Of a DNA stretch of 30,145 nt, positions 23,315 through 30,145 are shown piece after piece. Made by a program: the position numbers and the translations under genes. Origin of the DNA: a bacterium (GTDB taxonomy: Bacteria; JAUVQV01; DATDCY01); assembly GCA_036524115.1 (NCBI GenBank), contig DATDCY010000134.1, forward strand, positions 1 through 30,145. Reading direction: 5' to 3'. Position 1 is the stretch's first letter. Each line of letters starts with the position of its first letter. The notes beneath the pieces were generated by a model that saw only the letters and a program-made list of their open reading frames with translations, did not search any database and was not told the DNA's origin.

Positions 23315-24265
23315 GTGAACATGCGGCGGACGGTCTCGATCGCGCTCGCGCTCCTCGGCGCCCTCGGGGCGGCGATCCAGTCCGGCATGCTGCTGGCGCG
23401 CGGCCAGGCGATCTGCTTCAACGAGGGCTGCCGCATCGTCGAGGGGCTGACGCGGGTCTCGCCCCTGTACATCAACCTCGCCGGACTGGGCTTCTTCCTC
23501 CTTGTCGCCGCCCTCGCATGGCGGGCGCCGGCGACGGCGGGGGCGACGCGGCGCCTGCTCGGCGTCCTGCTGCTCGCCGGCGTCGGCGCCGAGGCCGTGC
23601 TCTTCGGCTACCAGCTCTATGTCGCACGGGCCTTCTGCAGCTGGTGCCTGGTCGTCTTCGCGCTCGTCGCGCTCCTCAACCTTCTGGCGGGCGGGCGCCA
23701 GGCGCTGCGCGCGGCGGCGATCTTCGCGGCGGCCCTCGTCGCCTTCTCGGCGCTGCGCTTCGGCGTGATGCGGCCGGCGGCGGGCGGGCGGGCCCTCGAC
23801 CGTGGCACCTACGGCGTGCGTCGCTGCGACGACCCGGCCAAGCAGCTCTATCTCGTCTTCTCCTCGACCTGTCCGCACTGCGCCGAGGTCCTGCGCACGC
23901 TCGAGTCCTGCAACAGCTGCAACTTCCACTTCAACCCGATCGACCAGATCACGGACCTCGCCCTCCCCGGGGTGGAGCGCGCGGCCGCCTGGGACCCGGC
24001 GGTGAACCGCGAGCTGCTGGCGCTGCTCGGCATCGAGGAGGTGCCGGTCCTGCTCGTGCCGGGCCCGGAGGGGATGTCGATCATCCGCGGCGAAAAGCGC
24101 ATCCTGGCCTTCATCCGCGCCGAGTGCTTCCGCAGGGAGCCGGTGCTCAACGTCGACCCCTCGCGGGCGCTCGACGCCGACGTCCTCAAAGTGTTCCGCG
24201 CCGACGACGACGGCTGCAACGTGCAGCTCGACTGCGGCCCGGACGGAAAGCCGAGGCAGAAATGA
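23315..24265 (+). CDS. VKOR-thioredoxin fusion (disulfide-bond formation)
   Basis: A 316-residue membrane oxidase. Residues about 8-150 form a four-helix VKOR domain with the loop Cys pair C34/C39 (CFNEGC) and the quinone-side pair C108/C111 (FCSWC). A periplasmic thioredoxin-like domain follows with C186/C189 (SSTCPHCAEV). Bacterial VKOR proteins replace DsbB: electrons run from Trx to VKOR to quinone. Extra Cys (CNSC at 199-202, and two near the C-terminus, GCNVQLDC) are unusual for a plain DsbA partner. Start is GTG 23315 with GGAG 5 bases upstream, or ATG 23321. The stop overlaps the next gene's ATG (ATGA). It probably supports disulfide formation for exported proteins such as the dual-thioredoxin protein. 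Confidence 0.88.
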   Translation: MNMRRTVSIALALLGALGAAIQSGMLLARGQAICFNEGCRIVEGLTRVSPLYINLAGLGFFLLVAALAWRAPATAGATRRLLGVLLLAGVGAEAVLFGYQLYVARAFCSWCLVVFALVALLNLLAGGRQALRAAAIFAAALVAFSALRFGVMRPAAGGRALDRGTYGVRRCDDPAKQLYLVFSSTCPHCAEVLRTLESCNSCNFHFNPIDQITDLALPGVERAAAWDPAVNRELLALLGIEEVPVLLVPGPEGMSIIRGEKRILAFIRAECFRREPVLNVDPSRALDADVLKVFRADDDGCNVQLDCGPDGKPRQK

Positions 24266-24714
24266 ACGACGCAGCGCCCACCTATCGTCACACGCAGATC
24301 GGCTGGTCCCTGCTGGCGGTGCTCCTGGCGGGGGCCGCGCTCGTGGGCTTTGCCGCGAGCCGCACCGGGTGGAGTCCGGCCGCGTGGTCCGTGTTCGCGT
24401 TCCTCGGCATCGTCGCCGCGCTCTTTTGCACGCTGACCGTCGAGGTCGTCGGCGGCGACGTGCTGCTGCGCTTCGGGCCGGGGCTGATCCGCCGCCGCAT
24501 CGCGCGGGCGGAGATCGCCCGCGTCGAGGTCGTGCGCAACCCCTGGCACTTCGGCTGGGGGATCCGCTTCACGCCCTACGGCTGGCTCTTTTCCGTCTCC
24601 GGGTTCGACGCGGTGGAGGTCGGCCTGATTTCCGGCAAAGCCGTGCGCATCGGCACCGACGAGCCGCAGGCGCTCGCGGCGGCGATCCGCGCGGTGGGCG
24701 GCTTCAAGCTCTAG
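24262..24714 (+). CDS. PH-like membrane protein
   Basis: A 150-residue protein with two transmembrane helices (about 14-33 and 41-60) followed by a beta-rich domain: LTVEVVGGDVLLRFGPGLIRRRI, IARVEVVRNPWHFGWGIRF, then VRIGTDEPQALAAAIRAV. This order resembles bacterial PH-like (bPH/YdbT-type) proteins that lie on the cytoplasmic face of the membrane. ATG 24262 overlaps the VKOR stop by four bases (ATGA), so the two are translationally coupled. A role near the disulfide system is possible from position only. Confidence 0.65.
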   Translation: MNDAAPTYRHTQIGWSLLAVLLAGAALVGFAASRTGWSPAAWSVFAFLGIVAALFCTLTVEVVGGDVLLRFGPGLIRRRIARAEIARVEVVRNPWHFGWGIRFTPYGWLFSVSGFDAVEVGLISGKAVRIGTDEPQALAAAIRAVGGFKL

Positions 24715-24734
24715 AGTCCGGGAGGGAGCCTGGG

Positions 24735-25262
24735 GTGTCGATAGATCTGATGAAGGGCGACCTGGTGCGCCATGCGCGCCGCGGTCCCGGCGTCGTCGAG
24801 GAGACCGCCGGGTACGGCGACACCCAGTCCGCCGGCGTGCTCTTCGCCCGCGGGCCGGAGCGGGCGACGGTGCCGAGCGCGGAACTCACCCTCCTCACGC
24901 CGGCGGAGTCCGAGGCCTACGACCTGGCGCGGCTCGCCCTCGCCCAGCGCGAGCGCGAGCAGGCCCCGGCCGCCCGTCTCGGCAGGCGCTGGCAGGGCGG
25001 GGAGATCGTGCTCAAGCCGCAGGACCCGGCCCAGGCCGCGAAGACGCTGCCGATCGACGCCTTCTTCCACAAGATCGTCATGGTGCGCGACCGCCTGCGG
25101 GTGCTCGAGGCGCAGATCAACGCCCACAAGGGCCTCGCGGATGCCGAGAAGGTCGAGCTGCAGCAGTACATCACGCGCGTCTACGGCTCGCTGACGACGT
25201 TCAACGCCCTCTTCCAGGACAAGCAGGACTGGTTCGTCGGCCAGAAGGGGGAGCGGGAGTAG
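24735..25262 (+). CDS. Unknown protein with SH3-like N-terminus
   Basis: A 175-residue soluble protein I do not recognise with certainty. The first 60 residues (MKGDLVRHARRGPGVVEETAG ... SAGVLFARGPERATVPSAEL in outline) look like a small beta-barrel of the CarD-N/DUF3553 kind. The rest is helical with a Lys/Gln-rich coiled segment ending in TTFNALFQDKQDWFVGQKGE. GTG 24735 has GGAGGGAG 8 bases upstream and an internal ATG 15 bases later is possible. It follows the PH-like gene by 20 bases and is probably the last gene of this run. If the barrel is CarD-like it may contact RNA polymerase; that is speculative. Confidence 0.6.
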   Translation: MSIDLMKGDLVRHARRGPGVVEETAGYGDTQSAGVLFARGPERATVPSAELTLLTPAESEAYDLARLALAQREREQAPAARLGRRWQGGEIVLKPQDPAQAAKTLPIDAFFHKIVMVRDRLRVLEAQINAHKGLADAEKVELQQYITRVYGSLTTFNALFQDKQDWFVGQKGERE

Positions 25263-25281
25263 CGTTCGGGCCGCTCACTCC
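25256..25281. terminator. Hairpin shared by convergent gene ends
   Basis: GGAGT-AGCG pairs with CGCT-(C)-ACTCC across a 7-base loop and spans both stop codons of the convergent pair. It has one bulge and no T-tract. Confidence 0.3.
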
Positions 25282-27422
25282 TCCCGGTACCCGCGGAGCT
25301 TCTCCGCGATCTTCTCCTCGAGGGCGCGCACCTTCGAGCCGGCCTCGTCGGCGGCCCCGCGCAGCGCGGCGAGCTTGTCCTCGGCGGCCGAGAGCGCCGT
25401 CGTCCACTTGGCGCGCAGCTCCGCCTCCTTCGGCTGGTTGTAGCCGACGGTCCCGATGTTCCGCCGCAGGCGCTCCTCCTCCTCGGCGAGGCGGCGCATC
25501 TGCTCCTGCCCCTCGTTGATCTGGCGCTGCAGCGCGGCCTTCTCCGCCGCCAGGTCGCCGATCTCCGCGAGGAAGCGCCGGGTCGCCTCGGAGAGGTACG
25601 GCCCCGCGGCGAAGAAGCGCAGCCGGGTCTCGTCCTCGTTGGCGAGGTAGACCGCCTCGCCGATCTCGCGACGCTCCTCGACGAGGAACTCCTTCGTCTC
25701 CCCCGGCGCCAGCGCGATCTCGAAGCGGTAGCTCCCGGCGACCTCCTTGAGCGGCTTCTCGGGCTTCGCGAGCTTGTAGAGCGGGTTGGCCGGCTGGTGC
25801 AGCCAGAGCGTCGTCGGCTCCTTGCCGCGATTGAGCAGCGTCCAGGTGTTCGCCAGGACCTCGCCGCGGGTGAGCTGCAGCACCCCGTCGACCACCTTCC
25901 CGCGGACGTAGGGCTCCTGGCGGGAGGAGACCCTGGGCGTCACGTCCACCGTCGCGTCGACGGCATACGGGACGACCTCCTGCCCCCCGGGGGCGAGCGT
26001 GTGGCCGAGGATTCCCTCGCCAAGCGAGGTGCTCCCCTCGAAGAAGGTGACCGCGCCGGCCTCGAGCGTCAGGTCCGTGTCGTTGGCGAGCACCCAGGCG
26101 TTGACGGGGCGCGGCGAGAACGAGGCCTGGTACACGAGCACGCGCTTGCCGGCGATGCGCTTCGAGACGATCGGCACCAGCGCCGCCTGCCCGCGCGGGA
26201 TGCTCACGGGGTCGCGCGGCTCGTAGCTGAAGAGCTCGCCGACCTTCGCGCCCTGCGCCGCAGCGCCGGCGCTGGCCTCCAGCGCGTCGGCGAGCTGCGG
26301 CTCCTCGGCGGGCTGCTCGAGGCCGGCGTCCATGCTCTGCGCCGCGAAGCCGGCCACGGCGGGCGCCGGCGCGGGGGCCGCTGCCTGCATGCGCATCGAC
26401 CTCTCCTTGCGCTCGAACAGCTGCTCGGCCTTCCGGGGGTAGGGCGGTGCGCTGCCTGCCGCCTCCGGCGCCGGCGCGGCCCCCCAGTTGACCGCCAGCT
26501 TCTCGAGGCCCGGCACCGGCACCTGCGGGCGCGGCACGTACAGGGGCGTGTACATGTCCATCGAGAACGAGAGCGGGTTGCCGGCGACGAAGGAGACCGA
26601 GACGTTCTCCCAGTCCTCCCCGCTGGTGTTCTCGGCCTGCGCCCAGCCTTGCAGGAGCGCCTTCTCGCGGTCGGCCGGATCCAGGATCAGGCGGTACGAG
26701 CACTTCCAGACCGGCATCTCGACGAGGTAGCCGACGCGCAGCTCGCGCTCGCCGCTCCCCGCCGCGGTGACCGCGAGGCGCTTGGCGTCGGCGCGCCGTC
26801 CCTCGAGCGCCAGGTCGAGCAGGCGCGCGACATCGGCGCGCAGCCCGTCATCGAGGATGGACAGCTCGGCGATGCCGGCGAGGTCGGCCGAGCGCACCGC
26901 GCCCGCGTCGGTCATGACCACGAGGCGGTGGCCCTGGCGCACGACGCGCCCGTCGGCCGACTCCGTGAACGGCTCGAGGCCGAGCACGCGCCCCGTGAGC
27001 TCCTCGCCCGAGACCTTCGCGGCGATCCGCGCCCCCTTGAGCTGAGGCAGAAACTCGCTGAGCGCGGCGGACTCGGGGATCTTGATCAGGATCTCCTGGA
27101 GCCTGCGGGCCAGCGGCTCGGCGCTGTCGTAGCGGACCGAGGTGATCGTGCCGCCGCCGAGGTCGACGGCGTAGAAGCTCGTGAGCAGGTCCTTCATCTG
27201 GTCGGTGCGGAAGCCGAAGGAGACGGTCGCGTCTCCGCTGACCTTCCCGCGCCGCTCGAGGTACCCCATCCCGTGCTTGTAGAGGACGACCTTGCGCACC
27301 GGCAGCGGGGCGTCGGCGGCCGCGGCGGGCGGGGCGCCCGCCGGCAGGACCAGCGGGGCGAGCGCGGCCAGGCACGCGAGGCGCGCGAGCGGTGCTCTCA
27401 CGATCCGGGGGACGTCGACCAT
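25275..27422 (-). CDS. Exported DUF4139 protein
   Basis: A 715-residue protein with a signal peptide (about 1-38, ending AAAADA). The N-terminal part (LPVRKVVLYKHGMGYLERRG) and the central beta-rich region with WKCSYRLIL, WENVSVSFVAGNP and YTPLYVPRP carry the DUF4139 signature. A Pro/Ala-rich linker (about 350-420) precedes a second beta domain, and the last 100 residues are a coiled coil (EEEERLRRNIGTVGYNQPKE). DUF4139 proteins occur as mucoidy-inhibitor-like and envelope proteins of unclear role. ATG 27422 has GGGAGG 7 bases upstream; the open frame upstream is not used. It is a single gene between a convergent and a divergent neighbour. Confidence 0.85.
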   Translation of the reverse strand: MVDVPRIVRAPLARLACLAALAPLVLPAGAPPAAAADAPLPVRKVVLYKHGMGYLERRGKVSGDATVSFGFRTDQMKDLLTSFYAVDLGGGTITSVRYDSAEPLARRLQEILIKIPESAALSEFLPQLKGARIAAKVSGEELTGRVLGLEPFTESADGRVVRQGHRLVVMTDAGAVRSADLAGIAELSILDDGLRADVARLLDLALEGRRADAKRLAVTAAGSGERELRVGYLVEMPVWKCSYRLILDPADREKALLQGWAQAENTSGEDWENVSVSFVAGNPLSFSMDMYTPLYVPRPQVPVPGLEKLAVNWGAAPAPEAAGSAPPYPRKAEQLFERKERSMRMQAAAPAPAPAVAGFAAQSMDAGLEQPAEEPQLADALEASAGAAAQGAKVGELFSYEPRDPVSIPRGQAALVPIVSKRIAGKRVLVYQASFSPRPVNAWVLANDTDLTLEAGAVTFFEGSTSLGEGILGHTLAPGGQEVVPYAVDATVDVTPRVSSRQEPYVRGKVVDGVLQLTRGEVLANTWTLLNRGKEPTTLWLHQPANPLYKLAKPEKPLKEVAGSYRFEIALAPGETKEFLVEERREIGEAVYLANEDETRLRFFAAGPYLSEATRRFLAEIGDLAAEKAALQRQINEGQEQMRRLAEEEERLRRNIGTVGYNQPKEAELRAKWTTALSAAEDKLAALRGAADEAGSKVRALEEKIAEKLRGYREE

Positions 27423-27564
27423 CGGTGTGCCTCCCATAGCCCGGCGGTTGATCGCGCGGCCGGGCGCCCGCGCGTCGGCGGCGCCTGCATTCCCTTCACC
27501 TCGCGGGCGATTCTCCGGCGGCGCGGCGCGCGAAGTCAAGGCGCCGCCGCTGCGGACGCTGTGG

Positions 27565-27570
27565 TAGATT
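27565..27570 (+). promoter_or_regulatory. -10-like TAGATT abutting the TMTC-like start
   Basis: TAGATT ends 7 bases before ATG 27578, so the transcript would be nearly leaderless. No ribosome-binding site is seen; the next ATG (27584) would have a leader of a few bases. Confidence 0.35.
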
Positions 27571-27577
27571 CCCGCGC

Positions 27578-29122
27578 ATGCCGATGGCACACGAGCAACG
27601 GGCGCCGGCGACGGCCGCCCCGCGACGCCGTCGCCACTGCGCGGCCGCCGCCGTGCTGGCCGCGCTGCTGGCCGCGGCGACCCTCGCGCTCTACTGGCGG
27701 ATCGGCGGGAACGCCTTCCTCAACTACGACGACAACCTCTACATCACCGCGAACGAGCACCTGCGCGCCGGCCTGACCGCGAGATCGGCGGCCTGGGCCT
27801 TCACCAGCGTCGGCGCCAACTGGCACCCGCTGACGTGGATCTCCCACCTGGTCGACATGGATCTCTTCGGGCTGGACCCGCGCGGCCACCACCTGCACAA
27901 CGCCGTGCTGCATGCGGCGAACGCGGCTCTGCTCTTCGCGGCCCTGCGGTCCCTCACCGGTGCGCTCTGGTCTCCCGTGCTCGTCGCCGCCCTCTTTGCG
28001 GTCCACCCGCTGCACGTGGAGTCCGTGGCGTGGGCCGCCGAGCGCAAGGACCTGCTCGCGGGCCTGTTCTGGGCGCTGGCGCTCCTGGCCTACGCGCGCT
28101 ACGTCCGGCGCCCGAGCGGCGGCCGCTACGCCGCGGTCCTCTCCGCCTATGCCCTCGGGCTGATGTCCAAGCCGATGCTCGTGAGCCTGCCCGTGGTCCT
28201 GCTGCTGCTCGATCTCTGGCCGTTGGCCCGTCTCGGGCCGCCTGCGGGCGCGGCGGGAAGATGGCAAAAGCCGTTCCTCGAGAAGCTCCCGCTCCTCGCC
28301 CTCGCGGGCGCCTCCGCGGCGCTGGCCATCTTCGCGCAGCGCGGCGCGAACGCGCTGTTCTACGCGGAGGAGTACCCGCTCGGCGCCCGCGTGGCGAACG
28401 CGCTCACCTCCTACTGGGCCTACCTCGGGCAGACCGTGTGGCCCGTCGACCTGACGTTCTATCCCTTCGAGGGGTGGCGGATCCCGCCCTGGCAGTCAGC
28501 AGGGGCGGCCGTGGCGCTGGCGGTCGCGACCGCGGCGTTGGCGCTCGCCGCGCGCCGGCGCGGCTGGGCCGCCGTCGGCTGGCTCTGGTATCTCGTGACG
28601 CTCGTGCCGGTGATCGGGCTGGTGCAGGTCGGCGTGCAGGCGCGGGCGGACCGGTACACGTACATCCCGCTGACGGGGGTCTTCGTGGCAGCCGCCTGGT
28701 CGCTGCGCGAAGTCGCGCGCCAGTGGGCTCGCCTGCGCGTCCCGGTCGCCGCTGTCTGCCTCGCCGCCCTGGGTGCGCTCGCGGCGGCCACCTGGGCGCA
28801 GTGTAGATACTGGCGCTCGAACACGGCTCTCTTCGGCCACGCCGTCGCGGTTCAGCCCGACAACTGGATCGCGCTGAACAACCTCGGCAATGCGCTCCTG
28901 AACGAGAATCGCGTGAACGAAGGGCAGGCGCTGATCTCGCGCGCCTACAAGCTCAATCCCTACCTGCGCTTCGACCTGTTCATCCGTACGGGCGATGTCC
29001 AGGCCGGCGAGGGCCGCTTCGACGAGGCGCTCGCCAGCTATCGGCGGGCGCAGGAACTGATCCCCTACGACCGCATCGTGCAGGGCAAGATCGACGAACT
29101 CGCGCGCCGCCGCGGCCGGTGA
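27578..29122 (+). CDS. TMTC-like GT-C glycosyltransferase with TPRs
   Basis: A 514-residue inner-membrane protein with about 9-11 hydrophobic helices (first near 21-41) and a C-terminal TPR segment (about 420-505). The first periplasmic loop has NYDDNLYITANEHLRAGLT, with the acidic pair of GT-C enzymes, then NWHPLTWISHLVDMDLFG and HPLHVESVAWAAERKDLLA, both typical of bacterial homologues of TMTC O-mannosyltransferases. It probably takes a sugar from a polyprenyl-phosphate donor and glycosylates a protein or glycan outside. The GT2 enzyme at the left end of the window makes just this kind of donor, although the two are 27 kb apart. The TPRs could bind the acceptor. ATG 27578 or 27584. Confidence 0.82.
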   Translation: MPMAHEQRAPATAAPRRRRHCAAAAVLAALLAAATLALYWRIGGNAFLNYDDNLYITANEHLRAGLTARSAAWAFTSVGANWHPLTWISHLVDMDLFGLDPRGHHLHNAVLHAANAALLFAALRSLTGALWSPVLVAALFAVHPLHVESVAWAAERKDLLAGLFWALALLAYARYVRRPSGGRYAAVLSAYALGLMSKPMLVSLPVVLLLLDLWPLARLGPPAGAAGRWQKPFLEKLPLLALAGASAALAIFAQRGANALFYAEEYPLGARVANALTSYWAYLGQTVWPVDLTFYPFEGWRIPPWQSAGAAVALAVATAALALAARRRGWAAVGWLWYLVTLVPVIGLVQVGVQARADRYTYIPLTGVFVAAAWSLREVARQWARLRVPVAAVCLAALGALAAATWAQCRYWRSNTALFGHAVAVQPDNWIALNNLGNALLNENRVNEGQALISRAYKLNPYLRFDLFIRTGDVQAGEGRFDEALASYRRAQELIPYDRIVQGKIDELARRRGR

Positions 29123-29126
29123 GGAC

Positions 29127-29143
29127 GGCGGCGCGCTGCCGCC
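29127..29143. terminator. Hairpin between convergent genes
   Basis: GGCGGC, loop GCGCT and GCCGCC lie between the TMTC-like stop and the end of the RCKP gene. The stem is perfect but without a T-run. Confidence 0.3.
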
Positions 29144-29150
29144 CGACTCC

Positions 29151-29258
29151 TCACGCCTTCTTCGTCATCGTCCCGGCCGCCCCGCACTTCGGGCAGGCCT
29201 TCGGCTTGCAGCGCCCCTCCTTCGTGCAGCCGCACTTGTCGCACTTGAACGTCGCCAT
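29151..29258 (-). CDS. RCKP-type rubredoxin-like mini-protein
   Basis: A 35-residue protein with two metal-binding knuckles, CDKCG (6-10) and CPKCG (22-26), and the signature EGRCKPKACP between them, the hallmark of RCKP-type rubredoxin-like proteins. Four Cys should bind one iron or zinc. ATG 29258 has a near-perfect AGGAGGTGA 7 bases upstream, nearly identical to the site in front of the 20-residue Cys-rich peptide gene. It follows the ATPase gene by 33 bases. It may be an electron carrier or structural zinc protein; the role is not known. Confidence 0.82.
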   Translation of the reverse strand: MATFKCDKCGCTKEGRCKPKACPKCGAAGTMTKKA

Positions 29259-29290
29259 GCTCCGGTCACCTCCTCTCGAACCACTTTTCT

Positions 29291-30145
29291 TCAGGCGCGG
29301 GGGACCCAGGCGAGCGCGACCGTCGACACCGCGACGTCCTTCTTCTTCGGCGCGATCTCGACGGTCTCGAGCTGCTCGGTCAGCGGATCGACGGCCGCCT
29401 GGACCCGCGCGATCTCGTCGTCCATCGCGCGCTGCAGCTCGTCGCGCTGGGCGGCGAGCGCCTGCACGTTCTCCGCGGCGCGTCCGACGTCCTGCTGCTC
29501 CTTCATCGTGCGGCCGGCGCCGCGCACTGCGGTTGTGGCGCGGCCGATGCTGGCGGTGCTGACGGTCTTGCGCCCGAGGAACGCCCCGAGGATCGTCGCG
29601 CCGATCGAGACCGCGGTCTGGATCCCCTGCTGCGTGACCTGGGCCTTCTCGCGCTCGACCGCGGCCTCGGCCGTGCGGATGCGCTCCTCGAGGCGGGCGA
29701 TGCGCGGCGCGTAGGTGCCGCGGACCTTCTCGACCACGCCGTCGCGCCTCTCGCGGGCCGCGGTCTGCAGCCGGATGCGGAAGTCGCGCTCGGTCTCGCC
29801 GGGCGAGGACACGACGCCCGAGGCGCGGCTGCGCAGCAGCCGCAGCCGGCGCGTGCGGTAGAGCCACTCCGCGTAGGCCTTGCCCCAGTCCCCGTAGCTG
29901 CGCCCCCTGGCGGCCTCGGTCGGCACCTCGCCGAAGGTCGCGTCGTCGTCCGCGGGCACGCGCTCGAGGTCCGCCTCGGCGATGGCGGCCGCCTCGGCGC
30001 CGTCCCAGTCCACGCGCGCCGCCGGGTCCGCGAGGACGGCCACCTGCTCTTCCGTCGCGACACCCGCCTTGGCGTCGGCGTAGTAGACCTTCGCGATCGC
30101 CAGGATCTTCGGCTCGTAGGAGAGACCGTCGGCCGGCCCGCGGGG
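29291..30145 (-). CDS. 3' end of a probable HerA/DUF87-type ATPase gene (partial)
   Basis: The frame is open to the edge of the window, so 284 C-terminal residues are visible and the start is missing. The first part (LSYEPKILAIAKVYYADAKAG) resembles the tail of DUF87/HerA-like ATP-binding proteins, in which the ATPase core lies N-terminally, outside this window. A long coiled coil follows (ERRDGVVEKVRGTYAPRIARLEE and so on in outline), then a Gly/Ala stretch VSIGATILGAFLGRKTVSTAS, and more coiled coil (LAAQRDELQRAMDDEIARV). No Walker motif is in view, so the family is inferred from the tail's appearance alone. Expression may be linked with the RCKP gene. Confidence 0.6.
   Translation of the reverse strand, partial: PRGPADGLSYEPKILAIAKVYYADAKAGVATEEQVAVLADPAARVDWDGAEAAAIAEADLERVPADDDATFGEVPTEAARGRSYGDWGKAYAEWLYRTRRLRLLRSRASGVVSSPGETERDFRIRLQTAARERRDGVVEKVRGTYAPRIARLEERIRTAEAAVEREKAQVTQQGIQTAVSIGATILGAFLGRKTVSTASIGRATTAVRGAGRTMKEQQDVGRAAENVQALAAQRDELQRAMDDEIARVQAAVDPLTEQLETVEIAPKKKDVAVSTVALAWVPRA

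Overview
The window is very GC-rich (about 70% or more by eye), densely packed bacterial chromosomal DNA. The mix of genes suggests a Gram-negative relative of the Deltaproteobacteria / Desulfobacterota: a four-haem periplasmic cytochrome, a cNMP/CBS/DUF294 protein paired with a DnaQ-type exonuclease, a large secreted metalloprotease ending in an outer-membrane-type barrel, a LemA/TPM pair, and both GluRS and GlnRS. I cannot name a species. No phage, complete insertion sequence or CRISPR array is visible.

Layout. 1-4.0 kb (minus): a membrane-linked GT2 glycosyltransferase with a good promoter and a perfect 10+10 bp palindrome in its leader, then a YggT-like membrane protein, a DEDDh exonuclease and a cNMP/CBS/DUF294 protein in one operon. 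4.2-8.3 kb (minus): a sirtuin fold that lacks its catalytic His, overlapped by a small zinc-binding protein, and a 1042-residue metalloprotease / beta-propeller / barrel protein. 8.5-12.6 kb (plus): a nucleotidyltransferase-like protein, a TPM protein, a 53-residue membrane protein, LemA, a methyltransferase-like protein and an anchored TPR protein. 12.6-15.9 kb (plus): gltX, a 483-bp non-coding element bounded by long inverted repeats, tRNA-Gln(CTG) with its promoter, and a frameshifted ABC-transporter lipoprotein gene. 16.0-18.2 kb (minus): the tetrahaem cytochrome and glnS.

18.3-21.3 kb (minus) is the most intriguing block. A Cys-rich 84-residue protein overlaps the start of a radical SAM/SPASM protein, and a periplasmic protein with two thioredoxin folds follows. 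After these comes a separately promoted 20-codon gene for a peptide ending in Cys-Lys-Cys-Lys-Ser-Ser-Cys. It reads like a small peptide-maturation (RiPP-like) locus, but that is inference. 21.4-25.3 kb (plus): an M24 peptidase, a MazG-like pyrophosphohydrolase, a VKOR-thioredoxin fusion, a PH-like membrane protein and an unknown protein. 25.3-27.4 kb (minus): a DUF4139 protein. 27.6-29.1 kb (plus): a TMTC-like glycosyltransferase with TPRs. 29.2 kb to the end (minus): an RCKP rubredoxin-like mini-protein and the 3' end of a probable HerA/DUF87-type ATPase gene.

Two repeat systems stand out. One is a short element with palindromic ends, present once at 8369-8485 and once inverted at 22693-22893. 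The second copy is flanked by a 10-bp direct repeat that looks like a target-site duplication separating two once-adjacent genes. The other is the inverted-repeat-bounded, hairpin-rich element in front of tRNA-Gln. Thiol chemistry recurs in the window (VKOR-Trx fusion, dual thioredoxin protein, Cys-rich peptide, multihaem cytochrome), which fits a cell with active periplasmic disulfide and cytochrome maturation.
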